This document shows, piece by piece, positions 1 through 11,657 of a DNA stretch of 64,000 nt (the stretch's first letter is position 1; every line of letters begins with the position of its first letter). This stretch comes from Nissolia schottii (taxonomy: Eukaryota > Streptophyta > Magnoliopsida > Fabales > Fabaceae): NCBI GenBank assembly GCA_003254905.1, contig QANU01099655.1:123437-187436 (forward strand). The letters are read 5' to 3'. The translations under genes were made by a program, and so were the position numbers. The notes under the pieces were generated by a model. It was given only the letters and a program-made list of their open reading frames with translations, made no database searches and was not told where the DNA came from.

Positions 1-47
1 GGGCTTTCCTTCCTTAATTGGGGACCCCCCCACCCCGTTATTGCCTA

Positions 48-84
<37 letters not shown>
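48..84 (+). repeat. (ATT)n microsatellite
   Basis: About twelve uninterrupted ATT units. Confidence 0.9.
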
Positions 85-86
<2 letters not shown>

Positions 87-681
87 ATGTGATATAAACT
101 AAAACTGAAGGCCTCTCTCTCTCTCTCTCAAACGGTGGCTGGCGGTTTTTTCAGTTAGTTTGTTACCATTTATGATAAGTGCTTTCTATTTTGGGGAAAA
201 ACCTGATTTGAGAATGAGAGGCTGAAGGGCTGAGACTGAGAGGTACGGTCACCCCACCATGATTTGATCCAATGGAGGCAACTTGACCGTCTTGATTTGC
301 ATTATAATAATGGATTTGCATATCTCTTGTTTTTATACCCAATTTTCCTTCGTTAAGTAGCAAATGTCCATGTCAAAAAAAAATCCCCGTTTTTTCTTTA
401 TAAAAAGATTTATTCTTCTGCTTGTAGCCTTATTTTATTTCATATTGTAATTTGAATTATAAAAGAGGATGTACCCAAAAGAGAAAAAAGAAAAATTATA
501 AAAGAGTATCACACATGCTGAATCAAAACAAAATTATTAATAATTACAAAAAAATATATATATTAATTCTCCTAGCGCACCAAATCTACTGACAGAACCA
601 TGTATAAAAGGTGAGGGAAAATGCCCTATATTTGTTATTTATTTTTATTAATTTTATATGCATAATCCTCCACGTGAATTA

Positions 682-684
<3 letters not shown>

Positions 685-716
<32 letters not shown>
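685..716 (+). repeat. (AT)n microsatellite
   Basis: Sixteen AT units. Confidence 0.9.
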
Positions 717-718
<2 letters not shown>

Positions 719-1554
719 AACTCCTTTTATCGTAATATTTTTGTACGCATTGTTATGAAATTAATTCGTTGATCACTTTCGTTATTAATGTTATAAAAAC
801 CACGTCATAATTCTTTTCTCTGAAGTTTGAACTTTAATTTTGCATAATTGATTAAAAGAAGATAAAAAATCTACCGTGGTTAACAATGAATGATATATAG
901 CAGTTAATTATGACAAATATATTTTTAATTACTCTGATCTCCTATGCACTTTATTAGTCATGTTTAAGAGAAAATTGTAAATGACAATATAGTGTGCATT
1001 TAATAGAATATATATGTTAAAAATTAAATACAGATATTTAAGTAAACATATTTCATAAATAAAAATTGGTCTTGACTTTCTTAATCTTTGCGCAAAAGAA
1101 TAAAGTGACTCATAGAGTGGACGCCAAGGAGTATTACTAGATCATAAGATTAGATAGATTCTCTCAAATGAAATTAGAAATGATTTCTATTACTAATAAT
1201 TTTACCGTTATTTATCTCTTTATGTTAAATATTAATTATTTTTTAAGGCTTTCAAATAAAATATTAACTAACGTAGAGTTGGATCCCATAAAATTTGAAA
1301 CAGTTGTACATGGTTATTCTTTCATTATCAATATCAAGAATAGAAATGATTTATACATAATCTAAAATTTTTCAATGATTCATTCTTTTTTATATGTGCT
1401 TCTTTTCCTTTTTTTTTTTTTTTCTATTTCTTCATTTTGTCTCTCTTCTTCCCCGATTTTCCATCAATTTTTGTTCCGTTTTCATCTTATTCTTTATGAA
1501 TCCAAGAGTTTTCATTTTCGTTTCCATCATATTCATTATTTTTTTGTTTTTCAA

Positions 1555-1930
1555 ATGTTGGTGCATATATGTAGAAAAGTTTGTGCATGTGTGGTTGGTC
1601 AAAGTTTGTGCACGTGTATAGAAAAGTTTGTACATTCTTGTTTAAAAGTTTGTGCATGTGAACACAAATTTTTTTTCTTCATTCCGTCATATTTTTTGTT
1701 TCTGATTATTAAAAAGTTTGTGCATGTCAGTTCAAAAGTGTATGCATATGCTTTAAAATGTTTGTACATGGTAGAAAATAAGCCCACGCACTTAGAGTGT
1801 AAGTGGGAAGATGAAGAGATAGTACAACAGTTACTTTTCGTTATTTAATGCATTATAGATTCAATTTAATTTGGTTTCATATTTAAAAAAGTTTGTACAT
1901 GTGTAAAAAATGTTTATACAATCAGTGTCA
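1555..1930 (-). repeat. GCACAAAC-core repeats, inverted orientation
   Basis: On the + strand GTTTGTGCATGTG and variants recur at about 1579, 1606, 1627, 1650, 1714, 1760 and 1889. The reverse complement is the GCACAAAC core seen at 4.2-5.6 and 29.6-30.6 kb. A pyrimidine-rich stretch (about 1395-1470) lies beside it, as a purine-rich stretch does beside the other two arrays, so this looks like an inverted relic of the same element family. I could not find clean ends. Confidence 0.5.
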
Positions 1931-1966
1931 ATGTATAAACCATAAGTTAGTAACATTTAGGTTATA

Positions 1967-2026
1967 CACATAGAATTACTTTATCCAAAAAAAAAACACA
2001 TAGAATTACTTTATCCAAAAAAAAAA
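1967..2026 (+). repeat. Tandem duplication, 30-bp unit, two copies
   Basis: CACATAGAATTACTTTATCC followed by an A-run occurs at 1967 and again at 1997. Confidence 0.8.
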
Positions 2027-2560
2027 AATACTTGCCGTGGGTAAAGCCTTCTACAGGAGAAAGAGTAAACAAAATGTGTATTTGGTGGCAGGTAACAAAA
2101 ATTGAATTAAACTTGAGCTTTTAACTTAAGCTAATAAAAGAAGAAAACTTTATGCACGACCAAGACCGAAAACCCAATTAAGATTTATTCTATCCTTTAA
2201 GCAAGGAACCTCAGTTATTATTTAGAAAGATACTAATACTAAATATTCTTCGTCACACTGGATATTTTGAAGGGCATTGGATTCTATTTTTGACCCAAAG
2301 AGAGGTTCATGCATTCTATATAGCATCTCAGGTATAAAAATCTTAAGACACTACGGTCTATGTATGCCAACCTTCGAGTTAGATTGGCAGCCTAAAAGCG
2401 AAAAGTTGTATCCAAAAACTATGAATCAGAAGTTAGGACGTATATTGGAATCCAAGAAACCTGGATATTGTAAATACAAATGTACATATTTTCTTTTCAG
2501 GAGTAATTACTAAGACACGCTCAATCACTTTAGTTCATTAACACTTGCATGATTAAAATA

Positions 2561-2564
<4 letters not shown>

Positions 2565-2599
<35 letters not shown>
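2565..2599 (+). repeat. (AT)n microsatellite
   Basis: About seventeen AT units. Confidence 0.9.
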
Positions 2600-2602
<3 letters not shown>

Positions 2603-3057
2603 GGAAATGCATTCTCTATATTATTCATAAACATTTCTTAATTATTCTTCACATGTTTTAAGAGTACAATTTTAATATTGATCTATTAATGTTGTAAATA
2701 AGTGTGAAACTAAGTGACCACCATATTTTGTGTAAACAAATTTTACTTATAATGAATGAAAAGTCTTTTGTTTCTCTGACAAATAATAATAATAATTAAA
2801 TTCGTATTTTAAATGCATTATAGAGGCGACAAAATAAACTTGAAATATAAAAGTACTGGTGTTTAGACTTGGAACCTTTTGGCCCAAAAAAAAATGTTAT
2901 AATTTTGCATGGGTTTATAATTTATAAATAATTCAAAACAATTATGATACAAATAAATCTGTTTTATGAAGAAGAAGAAAAAAGATTGTTTTGATTTGAG
3001 TTATACGGGGAACTTGTTTCTTTTACCTATATGTATGATATAAAAATAAAAATAAAT

Positions 3058-3120
3058 ATGCATCCCAACCCAGGGATCTATACCTCAAAATCATATTAAA
3101 AATACGAGGTTGGGATGCAT
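3058..3120. repeat. Inverted repeat, 13-bp perfect arms
   Basis: ATGCATCCCAACC (3058-3070) and GGTTGGGATGCAT (3108-3120) around 37 bases. It could be a tiny MITE remnant. No target duplication seen. Confidence 0.6.
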
Positions 3121-3714
3121 CTATGAGCTGTAACTTAATTCCTCTCCCCTTATAGGGCACCTTCATCACGTGTCCTCGAATGACCAAATAATTAAAAACA
3201 TTCCACTTGTGATTTCATTTCATACAAGAATTACGATTCAAAAAAAAAAGTAGTATGTTATCATCGCATTCGATCTTATTAAAATAACAGAAGGATAAGA
3301 TGTCATTTAACAACTTGGCAAGTGGCAACTAAACCTTAAGAGTTTAGATTGACAAGTGGCTAACCTTAATCTTAAAATAGTTTTTCATATAATATAGAGG
3401 CTAACCTTAAAAGGAGTACTTCTTTCCTATTGACAATCGGAAAAAAGAATGCACATAAGTTATTCGAAGACTTCATATAGCTATAACTACTAAGTTTAAT
3501 TAGTTGTAATTAGTAATTTATTGATTTTTTTATATATATACTTAAGAACTTCTAAATGATGTTTGTAGAAGGAGGGGTATGAACAAATAAAAAATCGAAT
3601 TTTCAACCTTTAATTACAACACTTTGTTAATATAAAATATATCACTTAATTTACAGGTTATTGTGGAGGAGTTAATTATTAAGTTGACCTCGGGAATTTT
3701 AAGAAAAAAACTAA

Positions 3715-3724
3715 GTTTTAATAT
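3715..3724. repeat. Target-site duplication, left copy, of the Mutator-like element
   Basis: GTTTTAATAT, identical to the copy at 6118-6127 on the other side of the element. Confidence 0.65.
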
Positions 3725-4159
3725 CAGATATGCTCCGTGTACACCACAGAATCATACACTCATACATACACCACTGTTTTATACAGTTTAATATGGAATA
3801 CATTATATTTTCCGTATATAGAAACCACACACTCCCATGCGAGGCTTTCTCAACGTAATCATCCTCATACGTGATTCTCTCAACCAAATCCTTCTTAACT
3901 ACCACAGAACCAAAATCACGAGCTCGTTTCAACAGATAGCAGCATCAAAATCGAAAGCACTTCCACAATCTAACGTTGATAATCATAATCGCAATTTGTT
4001 GTTGATCGAAAATGGCAATGAAAGAAACCGTGGTAATTGTTCTGCCTTTTGTGTTGATTTCGATGAAGAGTTTTGTTCCTTACGTTTCTGTGAAATTCTA
4101 GTGTACTGAAGCTTTATATGCTCTAATGCACATTCATCAATCGCGAATATCACAGAAAA

Positions 4160-5640
4160 TTGATTGCACAAACTTTAAATGGGCATATGCACAAACATTA
4201 GATTGGCATGTACACAAACATTATCAACAGGTCATAGGTTCTGTCTTTTTTGGGCAGAAGAGGATGTGCATTTTGCCACATTCTCAACCTTTCAACAATT
4301 AATGCATAAACATGATAAATATTTTGACACAAAATTTTTATATATTCACACTACTTGATGTGTTTTGCATAATGTATTATAATGATTCTGATGTATTGTA
4401 CACAAACTTTAAATGAGTATATGGACAAACTTTATATGATGCTATGCACAAATATTGTCCACAGGCCACTGTCCCTGTTGCTTAAGGGAAGAAGATTTGC
4501 ATTTTACACATTTAATTTTATAATTATCAACGTTAAGTATTATGCAGAATCTGAGGTATGACAGGGTGCACAAACTTTATATTAGATTTTGCACAAACAT
4601 TTGATATATTGCACAAACATTATTTGCATAGAGGCCAATGGTTTAGTTGTTGTTAAGTTTGTTCTTTTTCTCTGATAATGTTTGTGTAGGAACATAGAGC
4701 TACAAATTATGTCGAGGTGATGCCACAACAATCGGATTCGATCGGTCCCCTACCTTATATCCCAGTCCCATAATCCCCGAGAGGATTGTTGAACTCATTT
4801 AATGATAGAAATTAGAACAAACTGAGAATTTTGTATGTACAGGGGGGTAGTTTTTTTTTTTCCTGGAGGATTTAACATATTTGGCTGCACAAACTTTATA
4901 CCACCTATAGCATAAACATTAGGGTCACTATAACACAAACTTTGTATATACTGATGTGCAATCACGATGCATTAAAACAAAAGAATGAAACAAGGATTAC
5001 TTTGCAAAATCTTTCATGGACATTTTACTCAAATTGAATGAACAAATTCTATAACAATTAGTTTAGATAAACCAAGTCGCATAAACCCTAAACCAAAAAC
5101 CATAACATGTTTGTGCATCTTTTCCATGAACAGATTCATCTCATCATTATCCTAGGTTACATCAATTTCAGTATGTGCTTCTTCCATAACAACTACACTA
5201 TGTGTTTCTCCCAGAACCATCTTGTTGGTGTGGAAGTCGAGTGTTATGCGGGAGTAGTACACCAATAGTGTTTGACCAGATGATACACAAACATTACAGT
5301 CATAGATCGATATACAAAACTTTACATGACACCGTGCACAAACTTTGATCTCTTGTTGGATTGTGTGAAGCATATTTGCAGGCGTGGCTAGCAACAGATG
5401 TCCCTTTGATTGATTGTGGAGGAGCCATTTTCTACAGCAATGAACAATTAACATCACTAATTTAATTCAAAAGTTTTTACTAACACTTATATACATTATA
5501 ATGCATAAACTTTACATGTATGTAAATTACTTAATGTATAGTAAAATAATAGTGCAGAGTATGATGTCTGATTAGGGTGCACAAACATTATATGACCTTT
5601 TGCACAAATATTATATGACCTCGTACATAAACATTAAGTA
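4160..5640 (+). repeat. Degenerate GCACAAAC-core repeats inside the Mutator-like element
   Basis: The words GCACAAACTTTA and GCACAAACATTA and close variants recur in clusters of three, spaced about 25-40 bp, for example at 4164-4225, 4396-4465, 4566-4625, 4885-4945, 5283-5345 and 5575-5635. The clusters at 4164 and 4398 also share the text that follows (ACAGGYCA) and are about 234 bp apart, so a larger repeat unit probably existed. No coding sense is apparent. Confidence 0.6.
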
Positions 5641-5836
5641 GCGTTTACAACATTGATTTAGTTCACAACGTTTTACACAATGCTTTGTGTTTCCACTAAA
5701 CTCATACACGCTTACATACATCGACAAATTTAATTTAAAAGCATAAAAGGTGAAATCAATTTCGATGCACTTACCAGCGTTTGTTTTCTTTGTGATTGCT
5801 GCTACATATTTGTGCAGTGTGCACGATGTATTTGCT

Positions 5837-5930
5837 GAAGAGAGACGAGAGAGAAGAGAGATCGACGAGAGTGAATAGAGATCGACGAGAACTGATGAGA
5901 GGCACGAGAGATTGAAGAGAGGGACGAGAG
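5837..5930 (+). repeat. Purine-rich minisatellite, about 20-bp period
   Basis: ATCGACGAGA starts at 5861 and again at 5881. Related words (GACGAGAG, GCACGAGAG, GGGACGAGAG) fill the rest. It is almost pure A/G on the + strand and lies in the right third of the Mutator-like element. Confidence 0.6.
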
Positions 5931-6117
5931 TTTATTGTGGTGCAATTCTTATTTCCGAGGCAAGGAAGAAGAAGTTTAAAGGCTACGCGTGTGTCGGACG
6001 CGCTAGTGAGTGAGAGTGGGAGAAAGAGGTTAGTGGGTGGTTATCTTGGGAGCCCAATATATTATAATATGAATGTATATATGGTGTATGATTTTAGAGT
6101 GTACGTGTAGCAGAGCT

Positions 6118-6127
6118 GTTTTAATAT
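6118..6127. repeat. Target-site duplication, right copy, of the Mutator-like element
   Basis: GTTTTAATAT, identical to the copy at 3715-3724. Confidence 0.65.
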
Positions 6128-9100
6128 TCATCTATGAAATCTAAAATAAGATAATTTGCTTAACTTAAATATCTCATGATCCCGTACCTAAACAAAAGGC
6201 AGAAGATATGGCGTGCTAAGCCAAAGGTAAAAGATCCTCATACCTAGTTCCTACCCAATAGCATATAAGTTAACTAAAAGTATAGCCCAGTATTGTGGAC
6301 ACGATGGACACACGTGGCCGCATCACTTCTATCAATTCTAGAGTTATTATTATGTTACAGGTTTTGACATCTCATCATCAAATCAAGAGTAAAAACATTT
6401 TAATTTTTAGCATTTTAATTTGTTTATGCAAATTAATAATTAAATATAAAAGGGTGTCAAAATATATTCATTGAAAGTTGTAAATATATAATTTCTTCAT
6501 CTATTCTACACTTTAATTTGAAATAAATGGAGGTCCCACGCGAATCAATCAAATCAATATTCCCTTCATAATTCATATGCTTTTTTATTTTACGCTAAGA
6601 TTGATGATATGCGGCAAATAAAGAGAGGAATTGAAGGGGGAACAGCTGGAAAATTTACACATAAGATAGGAGTCACGTATTGTGGAAAAAGCAACTAGTT
6701 GCTAAAATTCCTTTGTCGCATCTGCACCCATTGAGTGTAAAATTTCTATCTTTTGTTTCCGTTCGGAGCATCATAGAAACTTTGCTTACTCAGATTATTT
6801 GACTTTTTCTTATACTTCAACAACCGCGACAAACATTTGATTCAAAAGAGCCTCCAAAGTCCTCAGCTGTTATGGCAGTTTGGACCACCGAAATTTTGTT
6901 TTCATATTCAATGCTAACCTATTATGTTCCCCTCATGACTTAATGCAATTGGAAACCACTTAAAAACCAATCCTAGAATGAGACAATTCAGTATTACTCT
7001 CTTTTAAATATTAATGCACACACCAGTCGGAAAAAAATATTATATATATAGTCTCTTTTTTAATAAATATATTTTATAGTCTCTAAATTAAAGTAATTTT
7101 AGAATGCTTTAACAAATTATTCTATTTTTTATAGTTCAAAATAAACTAAAAAAAACTCTCTATACAATAGAGGAGCAACAAAAAAGGAAGAAACCCAAAA
7201 AGAAAATGCAGCAAAAATAAATAAATAAAAAGAAACATACAGAGGACTCATTTTAATTCTCGTCTCTTAATTTTAATTAATACACTTTTAATTATTTACT
7301 TAATATGGGTAGAATTAAATAAATAATTAATACTCTCTAATTTATTTAAATGACTTATAATTGTAAAAACAATTGATTTTTAAAAGTAGACACTTATTAA
7401 AAAAAAATTAATACTAAGAATATTTTCACCCTTTTCCAAAAAAAAAAAAAACTCCTCTGTAGTTGTTATTTATTCCGTAGCATTTTTTTATGAAAAAAAT
7501 TAAATTAATAAAGAAGTTTAACGAGACTTTTAAATTAAAAATCAAACATAAAAATAAATACTAATAAGATGTAAATACACTATTCTGAACAAACAGAAAA
7601 TTTGTAACTATGCTCTTTACCTAAAAACTATCGATGTTTAAGCATCATTTACATTGGAGACTAGTATGACAAATGTTACAATTTTAAGGATGCATTATGT
7701 TTCATTTCACAATAAATTTAAATATGGGCATCATATGTAAGATTTTCTATAAAAAAATATCACAAACATAACAAACACACTACAAAAAGAAAAAAAAAAC
7801 GCACAATAGAGTAAACAAAAACACCTCCAAGAAAATAATTATGCTCCAAATTTAAAATCAGAGCCACTTATCCTTATTAAATGAATAATCTTAAATAACA
7901 AAAACAAAAAAGTAAGTGGTGAGGCGAAAAAAAAATCATTTTCAAGTCCATTTTGTTGTTACTTTGTAGCACGCTGCATGCATACCTAACCTAACTATTT
8001 TTGACAATCCCGTATTTTTTTTACGAAAAGTATATTTGTACATTAAAAAAGGGAAGGGACGGCATACATATGTGGAGAGAAGTGAGTGAAGAGAAAAAGT
8101 AAGAAAAAAAAAATGAAGTAATGGGTTTCATGTATTTTATGAGTGAAATATTCGAGATAATATGATATACAAATAATGCACGTATTTTTTATTAGAAAAA
8201 AAAAACCACCATATTAAAAAGAGAGCAACACCATTATTGAAATCTTGAAATTAATTTAATTAGCCTCCTTTTACACCGCAGTTAGCTTGGAAAGAATCTC
8301 CAGGGCCACCAGTTTTGAAAGTAAGTTGTAAATCTGAAAAGAACAAGAAAGATAATGACCAAAAGTATGACTTTTTTTCTTCAATTTAACTTTAGCCATA
8401 CAAATCATCTGAATTTGCTGTAAGGGAAACAAACTTATGCTTAATTTTTATATACCAGGTAGTACTAAACACGTGAAGAATTGAAAATTTGACCAGAGTA
8501 GCAAAAAAGAAATATCTTTATCTATTTCTAATGCATTGTTCAAACAATTGAAGCATAAAATGATAGGATGCTGAATTCCGCAAAGAAAATGATATAGCAA
8601 AAGCATTGTTTAGTGGTTTTATTCCTAAACGTTATCTCCGAGAAACTCTGCTTTTGACAAGCAGAGTCATAGTTAGGAATTGTTAGGTCCGATATTGTAA
8701 TTATATATTAATGAATGAGTGGAATATCAATCAGTTCCTTGCGAGGAAGGGGGAGGATGACTCTTGTCACAGCAATGAAATTTCTGTCTGCCTACTATAT
8801 CATCATCATCATGGACAATTAAAAGAAAATAAATATCGAATTTGTACCTATACATTAGCAAGAAACGTTCTCTCTTTCTCTGGCTTTCAAATAAAGGGAC
8901 TTTCTCAAGATTTTCAGAGATACACTCAGCAACTCCACAGATTTCGGATTTCCATTTTTGTCGGAAGAAATAAAAATTTGATGTTGGCATCATGCTGTTT
9001 GAATCAAATGCATGGCAAGAGAATCATTGTACTATATATGTCATCCAATATTGATAGGTTTATGCCTAATTAGTTTCACAAATATTTTATTGTATAAGTA

Positions 9101-10380
9101 ACAACTATAACATTACATTATATGCTATGTTTCATAGACATTAATGTCACGAAAGTTTACCCATTTTCACAAACATTTATGCATGCCTCTAGTTAAATCT
9201 TGAATATACAATTGTGTTAAAACTCAAAATAAATAATTTTGTTATAAAAAATTCAACTCTGTATATAGCGATTAATAAATTTTCGACATAGTGGTAGAAA
9301 ACATATTGCAGGATTCAGGGAAGAACTTTGGTTCCACTCATTAAAAAGACATTAGTCGAGATGGGATGGTAAGTTTGTCTATTATTGAAGGGTAATATTC
9401 TCTAATAATGTGGGATACACTGATCGAAAAAAAAAAGTTACTAAACAACGGCATGAAGCGCATGAGCTAAAACGGGAATGACCTACTTCATATGTATATT
9501 ACTATATATAACTACTTGCCATTAACATAATTGATGAAAGACGGAGAGAGAGATGAAGAAAATAAATAAAGTATTTATGCCGCTGGTTTTGAAGTTACTA
9601 TAAATAGAAATGTTAGGTTTGTGCTCCTGTTTTGCTTCAGTGAAACGATACAAGGGGCTATGAAGGGTATCATCTATCAATAGTCGATAGCTCATGCTAA
9701 GATTCTGCTTCATAGGACCTATATACTATACTATATCAAAGAGTGACCCATGAAGACTTGAAATTAAGAATGTGGTTACGCAGAAAATAAATAATGCGCG
9801 CGGAAGTTTAAATACGTTCTTAAGAGGGAATAGAAATGTTACTTATGTGAGAGAAAGTCAAAGGAGAAATAGAGATATGATTCAAATGATGAATAAGTGC
9901 ATCAAACTTAAGTTAAGCATGTCTTCTCTAACAGAGCTGGTAAATTCAAGAAAAAGATATATTGCTCATTTGCTCTTCAACGTCTTGGCTTGAGTCATGT
10001 ATAAATGTTTCTTTCCCTTAATGTGTATAGAGAGTTAGGCATCCAATAAGATCTCAAATGATAGTAAATCATTAGGGTACGCTTAATTGGAATTGTAATC
10101 TAGAACTTTAAATTCAATTTCAATTCTAAAAGAATTAGAATTGAATCAAAACCTTAAATTTTAAAGAATTTGATTCTAAATTGTAATTTGAACTAAATTT
10201 AATTTTTTTAATTTGAATTTGTGATTAAAAATATTAAATTAGTGAAAATATTAATAAAATAATTATTTTTGTAGTAAATACATTTTTAAAAATTATTCAT
10301 TTACAATTTTTTAAAAAAATTGTATTATAATATTTTATAAATATGATTACAAACAAATAAATGAGAAAGAAAAATAATCA
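6128..10380. other. Gene-free spacer
   Basis: Very AT-rich at 6900-8240. Apart from the dispersed repeat copy at 8031-8190 I see nothing that can be named. An open frame at 8711-9073 (120 aa, with a four-His run) has no family features. Confidence 0.55.
8031..8190 (+). repeat. Dispersed repeat pair, copy 1
   Basis: About 160 bp that aligns with 25993-26156. Both begin TATTTGTACAT plus an A-run, then GGGAC, GAAGTGAG, GAGAAAAAGTAA, a TATATTTT/TGTATTTT block, then GATGATATAG/GATAATATGATATAC and end near AACAC/TGCAC. Same orientation. Family unknown, probably a MITE. Confidence 0.55.
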
Positions 10381-10390
10381 TATAAAATTT

Positions 10391-10649
10391 GAGTGAACCT
10401 TCAAATTCGTTCTTGAAATTATCAATAGTACTAGTTAAGTTTGTCTTTTAAGTTATGGAAATAATAATATTAATTTACGAGGTTGCCAAACGCAATTAAA
10501 TTAATTTTTAAGAGAGACTAATTTGACTAATAACAAAGGACTAAATTGAGGCTTTTGACAACTTTAAGGATTGATATGATTATTTTCAGAACTTAGGGAT
10601 AAACTTGATTAATACTAACAACTTCAGAGACGAATTTGGAGGTTTACTT
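10391..10649. mobile_element. Foldback MITE, Mutator-type, with 10-bp target duplication
   Basis: TATAAAATTT flanks the unit at 10381-10390 and 10650-10659. The ends are long inverted copies: left GAGTGAACCTTCAAATTCGT pairs with the right end read on the - strand, AAGTAAACCTCCAAATTCGT, and the pairing continues for at least 60 bp at roughly 75-80% identity. It has no coding capacity. The 10-bp duplication points to Mutator-like transposase. It sits about 1 kb upstream of the TPP gene. Confidence 0.7.
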
Positions 10650-11079
10650 TATAAAATTTAATGAGAAGAGACAAATTTAATAAGTTTAAAATTGATAATT
10701 TTTAAAGTATGAGCTAAAAATTGAGATGTATTCATCTTAATTAATTTTGAATTCATAAAAATGATTTGTGAAATTATTATTCCAATTTCATATATTATGC
10801 AAAAACACAAAAATTGAAATGGAGGGGTCTGGTCTCGAGCTCTTATTCCGGACGTTGGAGGCCAAACTTACACTAAAAGAAAATGCACAAAATTAACTAG
10901 GCATTACCTTTACCAGCAGGTCAAGTTATAAGGAGCATGGTGCACGACAACTTATGCAGTGCACCCCAGCATCCTCCATCAAATCAGTGGTAAACTTCAT
11001 GGAAATTACACAATCTTCACCGGTAAAGGTTCCTGACGATTGCGCACACTTTCTTTTACAGCAGGAAAAGGAACATAAA

Positions 11080-11103
11080 TATATATATATATANTATATA
11101 TAA
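11080..11103 (+). repeat. (AT)n microsatellite with an ambiguous base
   Basis: AT run interrupted by N at 11094, the only uncertain base noticed in the window; length polymorphism or sequencing slippage is the likely cause. It is about 550 bp upstream of the TPP start. Confidence 0.85.
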
Positions 11104-11508
11104 CTAAAGGGATGGTGTTATTACTAGCAGGGAGGGAGGAAAAATGTTATTCACACTCAAATGTTTAGTGTTAATTTCATTAACATCTTATCACGGATAA
11201 ATATAAATAACACAATTTAAGAGGGAGACGTGGGATCATGGTGGGCCCTTTCATGTGCAAAAATGGCATAGTTGTGGAGAAGTACAAAAGGGGCCGGGAA
11301 AAAGAAGTGGATGTTTCGTCGGTTTGTGCCTTTGAAATTGAAACCTAAGTTTATAAATTGACCGGACACCCCCTCTCCCCTGCTTTCTCATCACTTGACC
11401 CAACCAGTGTAAGAACCGAGTAAGCCACTCTCTTTCTTTTTTCTTCTTCTTCTTCTTCGTATTATTATTATTTTTTTGTTGGCAACTTTTTCTCCTGCTT
11501 TCTCTTCC

Positions 11509-11514
11509 TATAAA
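11509..11514 (+). promoter_or_regulatory. Likely TATA box of the TPP gene
   Basis: TATAAA lies 149 bp before the TPP start codon, in a pyrimidine-rich stretch with a TTC/CT tract just upstream (about 11428-11460). A start site about 30 bp on would give a 5' leader near 115 bp. This rests on position and sequence only. Confidence 0.45.
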
Positions 11515-11657
11515 GCCCTTATATCGGGCAAAGGCAGAACAACCACGTACCACAATCCCCCTCTTCTCTTCTTACTAATATTCTATCCCCTGCTTCTTCC
11601 ATTACATTTTCTTCACCTATTATCACAAGCCTTCGAACTTCGAAAGGGAAGATACAC

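Larger units (their letters stand above)
85..3714. other. Gene-free AT-rich spacer
   Basis: No gene is supported. It holds the microsatellites, the 30-bp duplication, the 3058-3120 inverted repeat and the inverted GCACAAAC array listed separately. Short open frames at 1375-1848 and 2277-2513 have no recognisable content. Confidence 0.6.
3726..6117. mobile_element. Non-autonomous Mutator-like (MULE) DNA transposon
   Basis: The ten bases GTTTTAATAT flank the unit on both sides (3715-3724 and 6118-6127), as expected for the 9-11 bp target duplication of Mutator-like elements. One extra base, 3725, lies between the left copy and the element. The ends are inverted copies: about 25 of the first 34 bases match between 3726 rightward and 6117 leftward, with AATCATACAC shared. 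The interior, 2.4 kb, has no transposase that I can recognise. It holds many copies of a GCACAAAC core (about 4160-5640) and a purine-rich 20-bp repeat (5837-5930). It may be a pack-MULE that captured host sequence or a deletion derivative. Divergence of the ends suggests it is not recent. Confidence 0.7.

Noticed and set aside
8270-8345. Possible terminal exon on the - strand (acceptor CTTTTCAG, then TGGPGDSFQANCGVKGG and stop)
   Set aside because: No matching upstream exon or donor could be found and no family was recognised; the other frames are equally plausible.
8711-9073. Open frame of 120 aa
   Set aside because: No domain, signal or composition typical of a protein; overlaps an equally long frame on the other strand.
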